From: Microbulbifer okhotskensis
Lineage (GTDB): Bacteria > Pseudomonadota > Gammaproteobacteria > Pseudomonadales > Cellvibrionaceae
Assembly: GCF_023895975.1 (NCBI RefSeq)
Contig: NZ_JALBWM010000020.1
Span: 1 to 56,183 of the forward strand
DNA length: 56,183 bases
Direction: 5' to 3'
Part shown: in pieces, positions 54,078-56,183 of the stretch
Numbering within the stretch: the first letter of the stretch is position 1
How the letters are laid out: the number at the start of each line of letters is the position of its first letter
Program-made: the position numbers and the translations under genes
The notes under the pieces: generated by a model
What the model was told of the DNA's origin: nothing
The model's database searches: none
What the model saw: the letters and a program-made list of their open reading frames with translations, nothing else

Positions 54078-56042
54078 ATGAGGAATTGCGTGAAGCGAAT
54101 TTGGCACAAATTAAAGAAAGCGCATAAGCCGGTGTTGATGCTGGGGTTCGACTTGTTAATGTTGAGCCTGGCTTTTTTGTTGGCGATGACAATTCGGCTC
54201 AATGGCATTTCAGCGTTCCTTGAGCCGCGTTTGATTCTGTGCATGGCTTTAACGCTCAGCGCCACAAGTTTTATTTTTCTACGTCTTGGTTTATACCGCA
54301 CCATTATTCGCTATATGGGGCAGAAGGCGATAATTGCTGTACTTCAGGGCGTCACACTTTCTGCGGTGGTATTGGCTGTTGCTTCCTACCTCACTACTGC
54401 GGGGGTTCCGCGGTCTGTACCGGTGATTTACTGGTGCTTCGCATTTATTTCTGTGGGAGGGTCTCGCTGGCTGGTTCGGCTTTATTATCAGGCGGCGCGT
54501 GAGATACACAAAACCAGAGTGGCGATTTATGGCGCCGGAACTGCGGGCTTGCAGATGTACAAAGCGCTGGTGCACGGTGAGTTATATAAGCCGGTCGCTT
54601 TCTTTGATGACAACGCCTCAAAACAGAAGACATTTATTGATGGGTTGCTGGTCTATAACCCTGCGAACATATTGGAAGTTGTTTCAGATAAGGATATTGC
54701 TGAGGTTCTCCTGGCCATGCCAGGTGTCCCCAGGCGGCGCCGAAGGGAGATTACCAGAACCCTGAGGGAGCGAGGCTTAATGGTCAAGGCTATCCCTGGG
54801 GTTGAGGAACTGCTCGATGGCGTTACTCAGGCCGAAGATGTCTCTCAAACCTACGAGAACATACTGGGGCGCGACCCGGTTGAGCCACACAAGAGCCTGA
54901 TATCGGGCTCTATTACTGGCAAGGTGGTTCTGGTGACGGGGGCAGGTGGCTCGATAGGCTCTGAACTTTGCCGGCAGATTTCCCAGTGGAGCCCTACCCA
55001 TCTGGTTGTGGTCGAGTCTTCAGAGTATTCCCTCTATCAAATTGAGCGTGAGCTTTTGCAGCTTTGCCAGGATGATGGGGTGCGGTTCGAGGTAACTGCG
55101 CTCCTTGGTGATGTTCGAAACAGCGAGCGGATGGCGGAAATTATACGGAACTTCTCTGTCCGCACGATTTACCATGCTGCAGCTTATAAGCATGTACCGT
55201 TGGTTGAGCAGAACGTAGTCATTGGGGCGGATAATAATGTGTTGGGCACGCTTTCTGTTCTGGAAGCGGCTGACAGTTGTGGAGTTGAGCAATTTGTACT
55301 TATCTCCACGGATAAGGCTGTTCGTCCAGCCAATGTTATGGGAGCCACGAAAAGATTTGCCGAGCTGATTTGCCAGGATTTTGGTCGACGCTTCAATCGG
55401 ATGCGTGTTTGCATGGTCAGGTTTGGTAATGTGATAGGTTCGTCGGGCTCAGTAATTCCGTTATTTACGGATCAGATTAATGCCGGCGGTCCGGTGACGG
55501 TTACCCACGCCAAAGTGACCCGTTATTTTATGACAATCCCGGAGGCGGCCCAGCTGGTATTGCAGGCTGGGAGTATGGGGCGCAACGGTGATGTCTTTGT
55601 TTTGGATATGGGTGAGCCTGTTCGAATTTATGATCTTGCTGAGCGCCTGGTGCGAATCATGGGGCACGCAGTAAAAGACGATAAAAACCCCGAAGGGGAT
55701 ATCGAGATTAAGGTGACAGGGTTGCGCCCAGGGGAAAAGCTGTATGAGGAGTTACTCTTGGGGGATAACGTGCTTGGAACTGATCACCCAATGATTATGC
55801 GTGCCGAAGAGGAGCGCCTGGAGAGCCAACCGTTGCGGGTTTTGATTGGTGAGTTGAGGCGTGCGTGCGCAACCCATGACTGTGAAGGGGTTCGCGCAAT
55901 TCTGTGTCGCGCAGTCAAGGATTACTCCCCAGGGCAGGGATTGGTTGATGCGGTCTGGGCAAAAAAGGATGGCGTGATTCCTGTTTCAAAGGGGGCGACT
56001 ATAGAGAGGCTGCCTCTGGCTGGCGAAGTGAACTCTCACTAG
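54078..56042 (+). CDS. WbpM/CapD-type nucleoside-diphosphate-sugar 4,6-dehydratase
   Basis: A 654-residue membrane-bound UDP-GlcNAc 4,6-dehydratase-like enzyme for deoxy amino sugars such as QuiNAc or FucNAc. Four transmembrane helices are at about 15-125. An extra CoA-binding Rossmann-like domain begins VAIYGAGTAGLQMYKAL. The SDR domain has VTGAGGSIGSELCRQI near 285 and the active segment STDKAVRPANVMGATKRFAEL, where the usual Tyr of Y-x3-K is Met (M-x3-K), as in WbpM/FlaA1-type enzymes. The stop codon falls at the edge of the right-hand insertion sequence, so the last residues might come from it. Confidence 0.93.
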   Translation: MRNCVKRIWHKLKKAHKPVLMLGFDLLMLSLAFLLAMTIRLNGISAFLEPRLILCMALTLSATSFIFLRLGLYRTIIRYMGQKAIIAVLQGVTLSAVVLAVASYLTTAGVPRSVPVIYWCFAFISVGGSRWLVRLYYQAAREIHKTRVAIYGAGTAGLQMYKALVHGELYKPVAFFDDNASKQKTFIDGLLVYNPANILEVVSDKDIAEVLLAMPGVPRRRRREITRTLRERGLMVKAIPGVEELLDGVTQAEDVSQTYENILGRDPVEPHKSLISGSITGKVVLVTGAGGSIGSELCRQISQWSPTHLVVVESSEYSLYQIERELLQLCQDDGVRFEVTALLGDVRNSERMAEIIRNFSVRTIYHAAAYKHVPLVEQNVVIGADNNVLGTLSVLEAADSCGVEQFVLISTDKAVRPANVMGATKRFAELICQDFGRRFNRMRVCMVRFGNVIGSSGSVIPLFTDQINAGGPVTVTHAKVTRYFMTIPEAAQLVLQAGSMGRNGDVFVLDMGEPVRIYDLAERLVRIMGHAVKDDKNPEGDIEIKVTGLRPGEKLYEELLLGDNVLGTDHPMIMRAEEERLESQPLRVLIGELRRACATHDCEGVRAILCRAVKDYSPGQGLVDAVWAKKDGVIPVSKGATIERLPLAGEVNSH

Positions 56043-56183
56043 GGGGTTGTCCCATATAAATCGGTGTAAAAACGAACAGAATAGACCTAAAATAGCCATC
56101 TTTTTTGAAGCATAGAGTGTTTTTTAGACAAAATGGATAGCGTTAGCCTTTTACATCACTTTGACGACATGGACGATCCTCGA
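56041..56183 (+). mobile_element. 5' end of an ISAs1-family-like insertion sequence
   Basis: The sequence from about 56041 begins AGGGGGTTGTCCCATATAAA, resembling the left terminal repeat of ISAs1-like elements, and continues to the transposase start at 56133. The right part is outside the window. Exact end uncertain by several bases; it touches the wbpM-like stop codon. Confidence 0.55.
56133..56183 (+). CDS. ISAs1-like transposase, N-terminal fragment
   Basis: Only 17 codons are in the window, reading MDSVSLLHHFDDMDDPR. The L-x-H-F-x-x-x-x-DPR pattern is the normal start of ISAs1-type (DDE_Tnp_1-associated) transposases. No good ribosome site is seen in AGACAAA. Rest outside the window. 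Confidence 0.6.
   Translation, partial: MDSVSLLHHFDDMDDPR

Noticed and set aside
1..56183. tRNA genes, rRNA genes, CRISPR arrays, prophage, toxin-antitoxin or defence islands
   Set aside because: None seen by reading; a covariance-model or HMM search would be needed to exclude small RNAs.

Overview
The window is ordinary gammaproteobacterial chromosome with mobile DNA at both ends. The gene order gyrA-serC-pheA-tyrA/aroA-cmk-rpsA-ihfB-lapA-lapB-pyrF, with mtaD-ubiG-mupP-yciK divergent to it, closely matches Pseudomonas. The rest (M16 lipoprotein protease, SIMPL lipoprotein, fused indolepyruvate oxidoreductase, many GTG/TTG starts) would suit a marine relative such as Microbulbifer or another Cellvibrionales member. 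That placement is inference from gene content and order, not from a search.

Left part (1-19.1 kb). The window opens in the 3' end of an IS30-family transposase that seems to have cut a DUF4124-type secreted protein gene. Peptide and amino-acid catabolism follow: pepD, an RNase II, leucine dehydrogenase, an M16 protease lipoprotein, a GST, a secreted amidohydrolase, a SIMPL lipoprotein, a kynureninase-like PLP enzyme, glyoxalase I and a patatin. Next come a GntR/FCD regulator and a two-gene polyamine module (class III aminotransferase plus gamma-glutamylpolyamine synthetase). A 30-bp near-perfect palindrome in the module's promoter region is the best operator candidate.

Middle (19.4-39.4 kb). 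Genes 19.5-24.6 kb form a compact surface-glycan or small-molecule cluster: GT4, methyltransferase, alpha/alpha-toroid protein, convergent CmcI-like methyltransferase, hexapeptide acyltransferase and shikimate-kinase-like enzyme. I cannot assign a product, and this is the most likely place for undescribed biochemistry. Then come an Lrp-type regulator divergent from a three-domain indolepyruvate ferredoxin oxidoreductase, a porin O/P, a TraB/GumN protein, a glycosyltransferase, a PagL-type lipid A deacylase and an unusual sigma-70 family factor. After two small exported proteins, yciK-mupP-ubiG-mtaD runs leftward.

Right part (39.6-56.2 kb). gyrA is followed by the aromatic amino-acid and translation block (serC, pheA, a tyrA-aroA fusion, cmk, rpsA, ihfB), then lapA-lapB, pyrF, a ComEA-like HhH protein, and WbpL-like and WbpM-like O-antigen enzymes. 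In Pseudomonas the O-antigen locus sits at this ihfB-wbpM position. Here only the initiating transferase and the 4,6-dehydratase are visible before an apparent ISAs1-family element that starts at the wbpM stop codon.

I saw no tRNA, rRNA, CRISPR array or phage. Several perfect hairpins (terminators or leaders) and three palindromic operator candidates were found by eye.
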